Positions 7,597-15,844 are shown, counted from the stretch's first letter. The stretch is 18,650 bases of DNA from CAZEDL01 sp964585245 (GCA_964585245.1 CAZPCV010000027.1:1-18650), one strand, 5' to 3'. Notes: a model not told the origin generated them from the letters alone. Numbers and translations are program-made.

Positions 7597-8316
7597 ATGG
7601 CGTTAAATAGAAAATTATCTTATCATTTAGGACAATTTGATAAGCCGTACCGTAGTACGGAATTGTTTTATGAATGGTTAGCCAACAAAGATTGTTTTAA
7701 TAAATCAAAGAAAATTATTGATGTTGGAGCAGGTGCTGGTAGTAATTTGGCCTATTTTGCGAAGAGAAATCCCCAGATACAATGTGTCGGCGTTGATAAC
7801 GACCAGGAATTAATAATGATTGGAAAAAAAATAATTGAAAAATTAGCACTTAATAACATTATTTTACAATGTCAAGACTTATTCAAGTTAAAAAAGCAGA
7901 AATTATTTTTTGAGACAGACGGAGTAATCTCATTACAAACACTTTCTTGGTTACCCCATTATGAAAAGGCCATGCGTTCAATACTGCGTTTAAATCCGCG
8001 ATGGTTCGCCGCTTCTTCATTATTCTATGAAGGCGAAATCAACGCGTTCATTACTTTGCACGATTATTATCGCCCTACTAAAAATAAAGAATATGTAGAG
8101 TATTATTATAATGTTTATTCGCTCGGATTATTTAAAAAATATTTGGCCAAATTTGGTTATAAAAAGTTTTCTTTTAAACGTTACGATATCGATATTGATT
8201 TACCTTGTATTACTAGGGATTTAGGTACCTACACCGAGATGCTTACCAGTGGCCGACGTCTTCAGATGAGTGGCCCGCTACTTATGCCGTGGTATTTTGT
8301 ATATGCCGAAAAATAG
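7597..8316 (+). CDS. Class I SAM-dependent methyltransferase
   Basis: A 239-residue methyltransferase with motif I IIDVGAGAGSN (glycines around 44-48) and motif II GVDND. An acidic/hydrophobic strand DGVISLQTLSWL stands where the motif IV region is expected. The C-terminal half is rich in Tyr, Phe and Lys, with no further recognisable domain. No transmembrane segment. It starts at ATG 7597, 13 nt after the aminotransferase stop, with no Shine-Dalgarno. Being next to an aminotransferase inside a nonulosonate operon suggests N- or O-methylation of the sugar or its substituent. Campylobacter pathways with N-methylacetimidoyl-legionaminate offer a precedent. That role is inference; only the methyltransferase fold is visible. 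Confidence 0.8.
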   Translation: MALNRKLSYHLGQFDKPYRSTELFYEWLANKDCFNKSKKIIDVGAGAGSNLAYFAKRNPQIQCVGVDNDQELIMIGKKIIEKLALNNIILQCQDLFKLKKQKLFFETDGVISLQTLSWLPHYEKAMRSILRLNPRWFAASSLFYEGEINAFITLHDYYRPTKNKEYVEYYYNVYSLGLFKKYLAKFGYKKFSFKRYDIDIDLPCITRDLGTYTEMLTSGRRLQMSGPLLMPWYFVYAEK

Positions 8317-8364
8317 TAGTTTGGCAGCCGTTATTTCTAATATTTTGAAAATTTTGAATCTGCT

Positions 8365-10170
8365 ATGAAGGCTATCATTAAAAAATTTTTTCAATTGGCT
8401 GCTACTCTCCATAAAGCTTTAAAAGGTTACAATTTTTTACTATTTTTTTTAGTAATTCTTAATATAGTGAGTGGAATTTTGGAAGGAATAGGTATTAATG
8501 CCATCATCCCTTTGTTTTATTTGTTAAACCCAACGCAATCATTTGGCGAACTTGATGTAGTGTCTCAGTACGTAAGTTCATTTCTAAAATTTTTTCACTT
8601 GCCATTTTCGATTAAGATGCTACTTATTTTAATTCTGCTTTTATTTTTAGTTAAGGCTTTAGTATTGGTGGCGGTGACTTACATTAATTCTTATTTAGCG
8701 ACTGATTATGAAAAAACTAGTCGGCAAAGATTGTTTAAATTGACGCTGGCCGCTGACTGGCCTTATTTGTTGCAGCAGAGGGTTGGCCATCTAACCCAGA
8801 TATTAACTGTCAATACTAATTACGTGGCTGCATTAATCAATTCGCTTACTAATGCCATGACGGTTTTGGTTAATGTTATTATTTACGTTTTTTTAATAAT
8901 CAATGTTTCCTGGCCGGTGGCGATCGCCACTATTTTTTTTGGTTTCTTTTTTTCGTTAATTTTTAAACCGTTGTTTTATAAAAGTAGGGCGTATTCATTT
9001 AAGTCAAATGTCTTGAGTAAAGAAATGGCACACTACATAGATGAAAATGTTATCGGTGTCAAAACCATTAAATCAATGGCTGTTGAAGAGTCGGTGTTTG
9101 CACGGGCTGACAAGTATTTTAAAACTATTAAATTATTTCAAAATCGGATTGCTTGGTTCAAGAGTTTGACCAATGTATTTGTGCAGCCGCTTGGGATTTT
9201 ATTCATTTTGGCCATTTTTTCTTTGCTATATAAATTTAAATTGTTCAATATTGGTTCATTTGCTGTTTTGATATATGCAATTAACAAAGTTTTTAGCAAT
9301 GTACAGCTCTTGCAAAATCAATTGCATTCTATTAATGCTGGATTTCCTTATTTAAAGAACCTGCTTGATTGTGAGTCTGCGCTAAATGTCAGTGTTGAGC
9401 CGGTGTCCGGGACTAATATATTTTCTTTTACAGATGCAATACAATTTGATCGCGTAGAGTTTAATTATGGCGCTGGCAATGCTGTGATATCTGATTTGAC
9501 CTTTTCTATACCTAAAGGCCAAATTGTCGGCTTGGTTGGCCCTTCGGGATCTGGAAAAACCACAATCGTCGATCTGCTGCTTCGTTTATATAAGCAGCAA
9601 AGTGGTAAAATTTTTCTTGACGGTGTTGATATACATACTATTAATCTGAAAGAATGGCGACAAAATTTTGGGTATGTTTCTCAAGATATTTTTTTAATGA
9701 ATGATACTATCGAGAATAACCTTCGTTTTTATGACTCCAGTTTGTCAATTGAGCGGATTATCGAAGCTACGAAGGTCGCTTATATTTACGATTTTATCAT
9801 GTCATTGCCAGATGGGTTTCAAACCATGGTCGGCGAGCGAGGAATACGTTTGTCCGGCGGCGAACGCCAGAGAGTTATTTTGGCAAGAGTGTTGGCACGA
9901 AATCCAAAGTTGCTTATTTTGGATGAGGCGACCAGCTCGCTTGATACTGAATCAGAACAGTTAATTCAAAAAGCGATTGAGAATTTGCGTGGAACCACGA
10001 CTATTTTTATTATTGCCCATCGATTATCGACGCTACGGAATGCTGATCATATTATCGCTATAGAAAAGGGAAAAGTAGTTGAGCAAGGAGCGCCGAATGT
10101 GTTATTAAATAATCCTAAAACCTATTTTTATAGAACTTATCATCTAGCAACAGATCATAGGGTGAGTTAA
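8365..10170 (+). CDS. ABC exporter, lipid-linked glycan flippase type (MsbA/PglK-like)
   Basis: A 601-residue half-transporter with an N-terminal membrane domain fused to an ATPase domain. Hydrophobic helices are visible at about 22-50, 80-105, 155-205 and 260-310. The ATPase domain has Walker A GPSGSGKTT (392-400), Q-loop VSQDIF, signature LSGGERQR (from Leu496), Walker B LLILDEA with Asp520 and Glu521, and switch His552. All catalytic residues are intact. It would act as a homodimer. In glycan loci such proteins (PglK, MsbA relatives) flip lipid-linked sugars across the inner membrane, and that is the likely role here. It starts at ATG 8365 after a 48-nt gap with no obvious signal. No Shine-Dalgarno. 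Confidence 0.9.
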   Translation: MKAIIKKFFQLAATLHKALKGYNFLLFFLVILNIVSGILEGIGINAIIPLFYLLNPTQSFGELDVVSQYVSSFLKFFHLPFSIKMLLILILLLFLVKALVLVAVTYINSYLATDYEKTSRQRLFKLTLAADWPYLLQQRVGHLTQILTVNTNYVAALINSLTNAMTVLVNVIIYVFLIINVSWPVAIATIFFGFFFSLIFKPLFYKSRAYSFKSNVLSKEMAHYIDENVIGVKTIKSMAVEESVFARADKYFKTIKLFQNRIAWFKSLTNVFVQPLGILFILAIFSLLYKFKLFNIGSFAVLIYAINKVFSNVQLLQNQLHSINAGFPYLKNLLDCESALNVSVEPVSGTNIFSFTDAIQFDRVEFNYGAGNAVISDLTFSIPKGQIVGLVGPSGSGKTTIVDLLLRLYKQQSGKIFLDGVDIHTINLKEWRQNFGYVSQDIFLMNDTIENNLRFYDSSLSIERIIEATKVAYIYDFIMSLPDGFQTMVGERGIRLSGGERQRVILARVLARNPKLLILDEATSSLDTESEQLIQKAIENLRGTTTIFIIAHRLSTLRNADHIIAIEKGKVVEQGAPNVLLNNPKTYFYRTYHLATDHRVS

Positions 10171-10182
10171 TATTCGTATCAT

Positions 10183-10980
10183 ATGTTTACAAATAATCAA
10201 TCAGTGGTTTCACTGCAAGACAAGGTCATTGTTATAACTGGTGGCGCTGGGTTACTAGGGAAACAATTTTCGTTGGCTTGCGCCAGAGCTGGAGCGCGGG
10301 TAGCGGTGGCAGATGTTATGGCGGACCAGGGTCAGCAGGTAGTAAAAGAGATTGCTGAAGCAACTGGACAGGAAAGTCTATTTATAGCAACCGATATTAC
10401 TAAGCAGGCTGACATTGCCGCTTTAATTGAGACAGTACAATCACGTTTTGGGCGGATTGATGGGCTCGTGAATAATGCGTATCCACGTAATGCTCAGTAT
10501 GGTCGAAAAGTAGAGGTAGTGACGTATGAAGATTTTTGTGAAAACCTAAATTCGCATTTGGGTGGTTATTTTTTGATGAGTAAAGAAATTGCTCTTGTGA
10601 TGAAGCGCCAGGGCGGGGGAGTGATTGTAAATCTTGGTTCAATTTATGGCAGTCACGCTCCTCGTTTTGATATCTATGATGGTACGTCTATGACTATGCC
10701 GGTAGAATATGCAGCGATTAAAGGGGGGGTTATCAATTTGACCCGTTATTTCGCTTCGTATTTTGGTGCTGATGGGATTCGGGTAAATAGTTTGTCGCCT
10801 GGAGGAATTTTCGATAATCAATCAGATTCATTTGTACAACGTTATACCCAAAAAGTTGTTTTGGGTCAGCGGATGGGAGAGCCGAGTGATGTTTCAGGTG
10901 TGTTGGTATTTTTGCTATCAAACGCCGCAAGGTACGTCACGGGACAAGATATTATTGTCGACGGCGGTTGGAGTTTGTAG
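10183..10980 (+). CDS. Short-chain dehydrogenase/reductase, PtmA-like
   Basis: A 265-residue SDR. The cofactor motif TGGAGLLG spans 19-26, NNAYPRNAQYG replaces the usual NNAG, the catalytic serine lies in NLGSIYGS, and the Tyr176-x3-Lys180 pair is in EYAAIKGG. The C-terminus TGQDIIVDGGWSL is classical. The NNAYPRN segment, the CENLNSHLGGYF stretch and MTMPVEYAAIK resemble, from memory, PtmA of the Campylobacter legionaminate/flagellin-glycan cluster. That protein also travels with NeuA/LegF-type genes. Its reaction is not settled; a role in making the amino-sugar precursor has been proposed. It starts at ATG 10183, 12 nt after the ABC gene. Base composition is intermediate between the AT-rich genes before it and the richer genes after it. 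Confidence 0.85.
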   Translation: MFTNNQSVVSLQDKVIVITGGAGLLGKQFSLACARAGARVAVADVMADQGQQVVKEIAEATGQESLFIATDITKQADIAALIETVQSRFGRIDGLVNNAYPRNAQYGRKVEVVTYEDFCENLNSHLGGYFLMSKEIALVMKRQGGGVIVNLGSIYGSHAPRFDIYDGTSMTMPVEYAAIKGGVINLTRYFASYFGADGIRVNSLSPGGIFDNQSDSFVQRYTQKVVLGQRMGEPSDVSGVLVFLLSNAARYVTGQDIIVDGGWSL

Positions 10981-10998
10981 TAATTATTTTAATTCCTT

Positions 10999-12063
10999 AT
11001 GGCTGCAAAAGTTATTTCGTTGGGTCAGACGTTGGTCGGCCCCGGACAAAAAGTCTTTGTCATCGCGGAAGCCGGTGTGAACCATAATGGTGAGCTGGCG
11101 TTAGCTAAACAGTTGGTAGATGTGGCCGTAGCTGCTGGTGCCGATGCTTTTAAGATTCAAACTTTCACGGCCGATATGCTAGTAACCGCTTCGGCGGCCC
11201 AAGCTGAGTATCAAACCAAGAATATTGGTAAAAGCGAATCGCAATTAGCCATGCTGAAGCGATTGGAATTTAGCCAGGATAATCATCGTTCCCTACAGAG
11301 CTACTGTCAGGCACGTGGCATTATGTTTTTGTCTACTCCTTTTTCTGAGCCGGATGCCGACTTTTTGGAAACGTTACAGGTGCCCGCCTATAAAATTCCG
11401 TCAGGAGAAATTACTAATATTCCTTTTTTGAAGCAGGTGGCCCGCAAAGGAAAGCCGATGATTGTTTCAACCGGCATGGCAGATATGGCCGAAACCAGAG
11501 CGGCCATTAGCGCTATTACCGAGGAAGGCAATTCCGAGATTATTATTTTGCATAGCACCTCTAATTACCCGCCTAGTTTTGAAAGCCTTAATTTGCGGGC
11601 CCTAACTACGCTCGCGCGGGCTTTCCCGGAATATCCGATTGGCTATTCGGATAATGGCAGTGAGGGGGTAGTAGCAGATATCGTAGCGGCGGCACTGGGC
11701 GCTACGGTTATTGAAAAACATTTTACGCTGGATAAATCATTGCCGGGGCCGGACCATAAAGCTTCGCTTGATCCTGTAGAATTGGCTGCCATGGTAAAGG
11801 GTGTTCGCTCCGCTGAAGTCATGTTGGGAGATGGTAATAAACAGTGTACGCCCGAGGAAGAAGCTATTCGTTTGGTAGCCCGCAAAAGTATCGTTAGCCG
11901 CCGCGCGATTTTAGCCGGCGAAACGTTGGCTGTGAGCGACTTTATTATGAAGCGACCAGGTACCGGATTGCCGCCTGTCGCCGTATATTCGCTTGTGGGC
12001 AAAAAAGCGCGCCGCGCTATTCCTGCCGACACCCTGGTAACTAGTGAAGATTATGAAAAATAA
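10999..12063 (+). CDS. neuB: N-acetylneuraminate/legionaminate synthase, NeuB/LegI family
   Basis: Condenses phosphoenolpyruvate with a six-carbon 2-acetamido sugar to give a nine-carbon ulosonic acid. The 354-residue length is standard. The TIM-barrel domain has IAEAGVNHNG (22-31), FKIQTF, FLSTPFSEPDADFL, YKIPSGEI, GYSDN and EKHFTLDKSLPGPDH (from 239). The C-terminal SAF (antifreeze-like) domain covers about 292-352, starting at ARKSIVS and including FIMKRPGTGL. All family landmarks are present. With a NeuC/LegG-type epimerase next door and LegB/C/H homologues downstream, legionaminate synthesis is the best reading, but Neu5Ac cannot be excluded. It starts at ATG 10999, 18 nt after the SDR. 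Its 3' end overlaps the next gene by 11 nt. Confidence 0.92.
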   Translation: MAAKVISLGQTLVGPGQKVFVIAEAGVNHNGELALAKQLVDVAVAAGADAFKIQTFTADMLVTASAAQAEYQTKNIGKSESQLAMLKRLEFSQDNHRSLQSYCQARGIMFLSTPFSEPDADFLETLQVPAYKIPSGEITNIPFLKQVARKGKPMIVSTGMADMAETRAAISAITEEGNSEIIILHSTSNYPPSFESLNLRALTTLARAFPEYPIGYSDNGSEGVVADIVAAALGATVIEKHFTLDKSLPGPDHKASLDPVELAAMVKGVRSAEVMLGDGNKQCTPEEEAIRLVARKSIVSRRAILAGETLAVSDFIMKRPGTGLPPVAVYSLVGKKARRAIPADTLVTSEDYEK

Positions 12064-13210
12064 CAATAAAAAAACTATTGCTTATATTACTGGTACCCGC
12101 GCTGATTTTGGTTTGATGACCCCGGTACTACAGGCGATTGAGCGTAGTAAACAGCTCCGTTTAAAATTGGTCGCCACCGGCATTCATTTAATGCCGTTGT
12201 TTGGAGAAACTATTCATGAAGTACGTAAAGAATTTCCCACAGTCAGTACTATTCCCGCGCTATTTGATAGCGACGAACCCGCGAGCATGGCGCGGTTTAG
12301 CGCGGAGTGTTTGTTCGGGCTTGTCCCTTGGCTCCTGAAAGAGCGTCCGGATATGATGCTACTTTTGGGTGATCGGCCCGAGATGCTAGCCGCTGCTGTC
12401 GCGTGTTTGTATGTTGGTATTCCGGTCGCTCATATCCATGCCGGCGATAAGACGGGCACCGTGGATGAAGTAGCTCGCCATGCTATTACTAAATTGGCCC
12501 ATTTGCATTTTTGTGCCACGACTGAGGCCGCGAAGCGAGTAGCCCGGCTCGGCGAAGAAGCCTGGCGTATTCACGTGGTCGGCGCTCCAGCTCTAGATGT
12601 CATTAAAAATGAGACGTTGCCTAGTCGAGTGGAGTTGTGTGGCCAGTTGGGTTTAGATGTTGAGAAACCTATTGTTCTCGTCACTCAGCACCCGGTCAGC
12701 GAAGAAGTATCTAATGCCGGTCTCCAGATGCGGCAGACTTTGCAAGCGGTCAGTTCGCTCGGTTTGCCTGCCGTTATTATTTTCCCGCATGCTGATGCGG
12801 GTGGACGCCAGATGATTACCGAGATTGAGCGTTATCGGACTCGTCCGTTGTTTTATATTTTTCCGAGCCTGCCCTTTAAACAATTTTTGGCGCTCGCGCG
12901 AGAAGCGGCCGTGTGGGTAGGAAATAGTAGTGGCGCTGTGATTGAGTCAGCCTCGTTTAAAACACCGGTAGTGAATATTGGTCGCCGTCAATTAGGCCGA
13001 GTGCAAGGAGCGAATGTGGTCAATGTACCACATGACACTCGGGCAATTTATACAGCGATGCGACGTTGGCTAGAGGATAAGCGTTATCGGAAAAAATTAT
13101 TCCGTCTTACTAACCCGTGGGGTGACGGTCAGGCAGCTGAACGTATCGTGCGAAAGCTAGAAGAGATATCTATCGATGAGCGCTTACTCTGGAAACAAAT
13201 TATTTATTAA
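12053..13210 (+). CDS. neuC: Hydrolysing UDP-sugar 2-epimerase, NeuC/LegG family
   Basis: Releases the nucleotide and inverts C2 of an NDP-HexNAc, giving the substrate of the NeuB/LegI synthase. The 385-residue GT-B-like fold shows TGTRADFGL (13-21), GDRPE (106-110), HIHAGDKTGTVDE (from His127) and RHAITKLAHLHF. A nucleotide-binding loop GNSSGAVIESASF starts at Gly290. The usual HGGE-type box reads HAGD here, with Asp132 in place of Glu, which may reflect an NDP-2,4-diacetamido-trideoxyhexose substrate (LegG) rather than UDP-GlcNAc (NeuC). I place the start at ATG 12053, overlapping the synthase stop by 11 nt in another frame. GTG 12044 is less likely. The overlap suggests translational coupling. 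Confidence 0.9.
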   Translation: MKNNNKKTIAYITGTRADFGLMTPVLQAIERSKQLRLKLVATGIHLMPLFGETIHEVRKEFPTVSTIPALFDSDEPASMARFSAECLFGLVPWLLKERPDMMLLLGDRPEMLAAAVACLYVGIPVAHIHAGDKTGTVDEVARHAITKLAHLHFCATTEAAKRVARLGEEAWRIHVVGAPALDVIKNETLPSRVELCGQLGLDVEKPIVLVTQHPVSEEVSNAGLQMRQTLQAVSSLGLPAVIIFPHADAGGRQMITEIERYRTRPLFYIFPSLPFKQFLALAREAAVWVGNSSGAVIESASFKTPVVNIGRRQLGRVQGANVVNVPHDTRAIYTAMRRWLEDKRYRKKLFRLTNPWGDGQAAERIVRKLEEISIDERLLWKQIIY

Positions 13211-13228
13211 TTATTTATTTTTTTTAGT

Positions 13229-13621
13229 ATGTCTCGATTTGCTGACTGGCAACCGCCCACGATAGAGGAAGGAAAATTAACCCAGTGGAATTGGGTGGTG
13301 AGCCACGTTGATACATTGCAGTTGGGCAAGAATACTGATATTGGCGCCTTTACCTATATCAATGCGGCCGAAGGGGTGACTATCGAGGATGACGTCCAGA
13401 TCGGTTCGCATTGTTCGATCTATTCCGTCTCTACGATTGATAATAAGCAGGGCCAAGTGCATTTGAAGCGCAATTGTCGGATTGGCTCGCACTCGGTGAT
13501 TATGCCCGGGGTGACCATCGGTGAAAATAGTATTATTGGAGCATTTTCTTTTGTCACCCACGACATTCCGCCAAATACGGTAGCGTATGGAGTGCCCGCG
13601 AAAATAATTAAATCTTTATGA
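13229..13621 (+). CDS. Hexapeptide-repeat (left-handed beta-helix) acyltransferase, LegH-like role
   Basis: A 130-residue acyltransferase built almost wholly of hexapeptide turns from about residue 31 to 126: LGKNTDIGAFTYI, IEDDVQIGSHCSIY, LKRNCRIGSHSVI, MPGVTIGENSIIGAFSFV. It ends in the family's AYGVPAKII. Such proteins trimerise and transfer acetyl or another acyl group from CoA. Its place between the LegG-type epimerase and the LegC-type aminotransferase fits N-acetylation of the amine that aminotransferase installs on an NDP-sugar. It is shorter than PglD or LegH proteins of about 190-200 residues because it lacks their N-terminal domain. Starts at ATG 13229 after an 18-nt T-rich gap. 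The stop overlaps the next start as ATGA. Confidence 0.83.
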   Translation: MSRFADWQPPTIEEGKLTQWNWVVSHVDTLQLGKNTDIGAFTYINAAEGVTIEDDVQIGSHCSIYSVSTIDNKQGQVHLKRNCRIGSHSVIMPGVTIGENSIIGAFSFVTHDIPPNTVAYGVPAKIIKSL

Positions 13622-14733
13622 ATAAGCGTTTTCCTTTGGCCAAACCCTATATCACTCAGCAAGAAATTGCGGCAGTTACGAAGGTGTTGAAATCAGGCAT
13701 TTTAAGCATTGGTCCGTACGTTGAGAAATTCGAACAGGCCTTTGCCCGACGTTTGGGCGTAAAGTATGCGTGCGCAGTAAATAGCGGAACCGCTGGTCTT
13801 CACTTGGCACTATTAGCCGCGGGCGTGGGTCCCGGAGATGAGGTCATTACCGCTCCGTTTACCTTTGTAGCTTCGGGTAACGCTATCCTGTATGTAGGAG
13901 CTAAACCGGTATTTGTCGATGTTGATCCTAGGAACGGGAATATAGAGGTGGCCCTGATTGAAAAAAAGATTACTGCTCGTACCAAAGCTATTTTGCCTAT
14001 CCATATTTTTGGACAAGCAGCCGACATGAGACCTCTCATGCGGCTGGCAAAAAAATATCGACTCAAAGTGATCGAAGATGCCTGTGAAGCCTTGGATGCC
14101 AAGTACCGTGGTAAAAAAGTTGGTACGTTTGGCGAGGCTGGCGTATTTGCTTTTTATCCTAATAAACAGATGACGACCGGAGAAGGCGGTATGATCGTGA
14201 CCAATGATCGAAAAATCTACCGTATCTGTTGCAGCTTGCGTAACCAGGGCCGCGGTGAAAATATGCAATGGCTGGATCATAAATATCTCGGTTATAATTA
14301 TCGTTTGGATGAAATGAGTGCCGCAGTGGGGCTGACCCAACTTACTAGGTTGGATTTTTTGATTCGTGAGCGCCAGCGAATCGCCGCCTGGTATACGGAA
14401 GCATTGGCTCGTTATTCGGATTTGGTTGAGGTGCCAGAGATTGCTCCGGGTAATACGCATACGTGGTTTGTATATGTGGTGCGTTTACAGAAAAGCAAAC
14501 TTACCCGTGACCAGGTAATTGCTCGTTTGGCCAAGGCGGGGATTGGTAGTAAGCCATATTTGCCTTCGATTCATTTATTTAGCTTTTATAAAAGCCAGTT
14601 TGGATATAAGACCGGAGACTTTCCGATTTCCGAAGGGATTAGCCAAATTTCTTTGGCCTTGCCCTTTTATATTGGATTGACACGGGCCGATATTATTTAT
14701 ATAGTAGACCAATTGGTAACTATTATCTCTTAA
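13618..14733 (+). CDS. DegT/DnrJ/EryC1/StrS sugar aminotransferase, LegC-like
   Basis: A 371-residue PLP enzyme that transfers an amino group from glutamate to an NDP-4-keto-6-deoxyhexose. Visible blocks are SGILSIGPYVEKFE near the start, NSGTAGLHLAL, GDEVITAPFTFVASGNAI, DVDPRNGNI, PIHIFGQAADM and EDACEALDAKYRGKKVGTFG. Next come FAFYPNKQMTTGEGG with the Schiff-base Lys183, and GYNYRLDEMSAAVGL. Length is normal. The start overlaps the acyltransferase stop (ATGA), and the dehydratase that would feed it follows 7 nt after its stop. Together they match the dehydratase, aminotransferase and acetyltransferase trio of bacillosamine/legionaminate pathways. PglE or perosamine-synthase activity cannot be excluded by sequence alone. 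Confidence 0.9.
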   Translation: MNKRFPLAKPYITQQEIAAVTKVLKSGILSIGPYVEKFEQAFARRLGVKYACAVNSGTAGLHLALLAAGVGPGDEVITAPFTFVASGNAILYVGAKPVFVDVDPRNGNIEVALIEKKITARTKAILPIHIFGQAADMRPLMRLAKKYRLKVIEDACEALDAKYRGKKVGTFGEAGVFAFYPNKQMTTGEGGMIVTNDRKIYRICCSLRNQGRGENMQWLDHKYLGYNYRLDEMSAAVGLTQLTRLDFLIRERQRIAAWYTEALARYSDLVEVPEIAPGNTHTWFVYVVRLQKSKLTRDQVIARLAKAGIGSKPYLPSIHLFSFYKSQFGYKTGDFPISEGISQISLALPFYIGLTRADIIYIVDQLVTIIS

Positions 14734-14740
14734 AGCGTGT

Positions 14741-15811
14741 ATGGCTGCTGCTAATCCTTTTAAAGGAAAATTAGTCTTGGTGACCGGCGGAACCGGTTCG
14801 ATTGGTTCTACCATTGTGCGTCATTTACTCAAATCTCAAGTGCGACAAATTCGGATTTTAAGCCGTGATGAAAGTAAACAATTTGCCTTGGTCCATCGCT
14901 TGGGGAATGAAAAACGGCTCCGCCTGTTGATCGGTGATATCCGTGATAAAGAACGAGTCAACCGGGCGATGGAGGATGTGGATATTGTGTTTCATGCCGC
15001 GGCTATGAAACATGTCTTAGCCTGTGAGAACGATCCGTTCGAAGCTGTCAAAACCAATGTTATCGGTACGCAGAATGTGATGGAAGCAGCGCTGGATAAT
15101 GGGGTAGAACGATTCGTTGGCATTTCTACTGATAAGGCTACTGACCCAGTAAGTGTCATGGGCTGTACCAAGCTGTTGGCCGAACGTATCATGCTGGCTT
15201 CGCTTCATTATCGGGGCAAACATCGTCAGACTAAATGTTGTTTTGTCCGATTTGGAAACGTGCTGTCCACGCGGGGTTCGGTGGTACCGTTGTTTTATCA
15301 ACAAATTAAAAACGGCGATTCAGTTACGGTGACCGATAAGCTTATGTATCGGTTTTTTATGTCTATAGATCAGGCCGTTAATTTAGTGTTTAAAGCTGCG
15401 GCTCTCATGGAAGACCGAGAAATCTTTATTTTAAAAATGCCGGTGATTCGAATTTATGATTTAGCTCAGGCGATGATCGAATTATACGCTCCGAAATTAG
15501 GATTTGACCCGAAGAAAATTGCGATTAAAATCATCGGGCGTAAAGCTGGGGAACGATTGCACGAAAAGTTGTTAACGAAAGATGAAGCCAGTTACGCCGT
15601 TGAAACTAATGAAATGTTTGTTATTACTCCGGTGATCGGTCGAGAGCAATATGCCAATAAAGACCTCTTTTCTTTCTCGGCTACGACCACGCGTAAAAGT
15701 GACGTCACTGATTATACGACCGAAGATAAAAAGACCTTGTCGGTACCAGAAATCAAACAGATCCTGTTACAGGACGAAGCGGCACTTATGACTTCATTGT
15801 GGGGAGTATAA
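14741..15811 (+). CDS. NDP-HexNAc 4,6-dehydratase, LegB/PseB/FlaA1-like (Polysacc_synt_2)
   Basis: A 356-residue soluble extended SDR that converts an NDP-GlcNAc to the 4-keto-6-deoxy sugar, the first committed step. Cofactor motif VTGGTGSIGSTIV is near residue 16, then GDIRDKERV and FHAAAMKHVLACENDP. The active site reads STDKATDPVSVMGCTK, with Asp131, Lys132, Met140 and Lys144. The tyrosine of the YxxxK pair is replaced by methionine, as in WbpM and PglF dehydratases. This points to 4,6-dehydration without 5-epimerisation, although the protein is short and lacks the membrane domain of WbpM/PglF. Starts at ATG 14741, 7 nt after the aminotransferase. No Shine-Dalgarno. GDP or UDP preference cannot be told. 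Confidence 0.9.
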   Translation: MAAANPFKGKLVLVTGGTGSIGSTIVRHLLKSQVRQIRILSRDESKQFALVHRLGNEKRLRLLIGDIRDKERVNRAMEDVDIVFHAAAMKHVLACENDPFEAVKTNVIGTQNVMEAALDNGVERFVGISTDKATDPVSVMGCTKLLAERIMLASLHYRGKHRQTKCCFVRFGNVLSTRGSVVPLFYQQIKNGDSVTVTDKLMYRFFMSIDQAVNLVFKAAALMEDREIFILKMPVIRIYDLAQAMIELYAPKLGFDPKKIAIKIIGRKAGERLHEKLLTKDEASYAVETNEMFVITPVIGREQYANKDLFSFSATTTRKSDVTDYTTEDKKTLSVPEIKQILLQDEAALMTSLWGV

Positions 15812-15832
15812 CGTATCGCACTATACGTGCGA
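15811..15832 (+). repeat. Two overlapping, mutually exclusive hairpins
   Basis: Between the dehydratase stop and the MFS start, ACGTAT (15811-15816) pairs with ATACGT (15823-15828). TCGCAC (15816-15821) pairs with GTGCGA (15827-15832). The two stems share bases, so only one can form at a time. They end 12 nt before the chosen ATG 15845. An effect on MFS translation is inference. Confidence 0.35.
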
Positions 15833-15844
15833 GAGAACCAGGTT

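Noticed and set aside
12784..12801. Inverted repeat CCCGCAT-N4-ATGCGGG in the NeuC-type gene
   Set aside because: It lies mid-gene, has no U-run and encodes an ordinary PHADAGG stretch, so it is likely incidental.
13813..14460. 215-codon minus-strand frame inside the DegT aminotransferase gene
   Set aside because: It is antisense to the catalytic core of a well-conserved enzyme and its translation shows no domain. Long antisense frames are common in genes of this composition.
10999..15811. Pseudaminic acid pathway as an alternative reading
   Set aside because: There is no PseG-type UDP-sugar hydrolase and no GNAT-type PseH. The epimerase is NeuC/LegG-like and the acyltransferase is a beta-helix type, so a legionaminate-like product is preferred.
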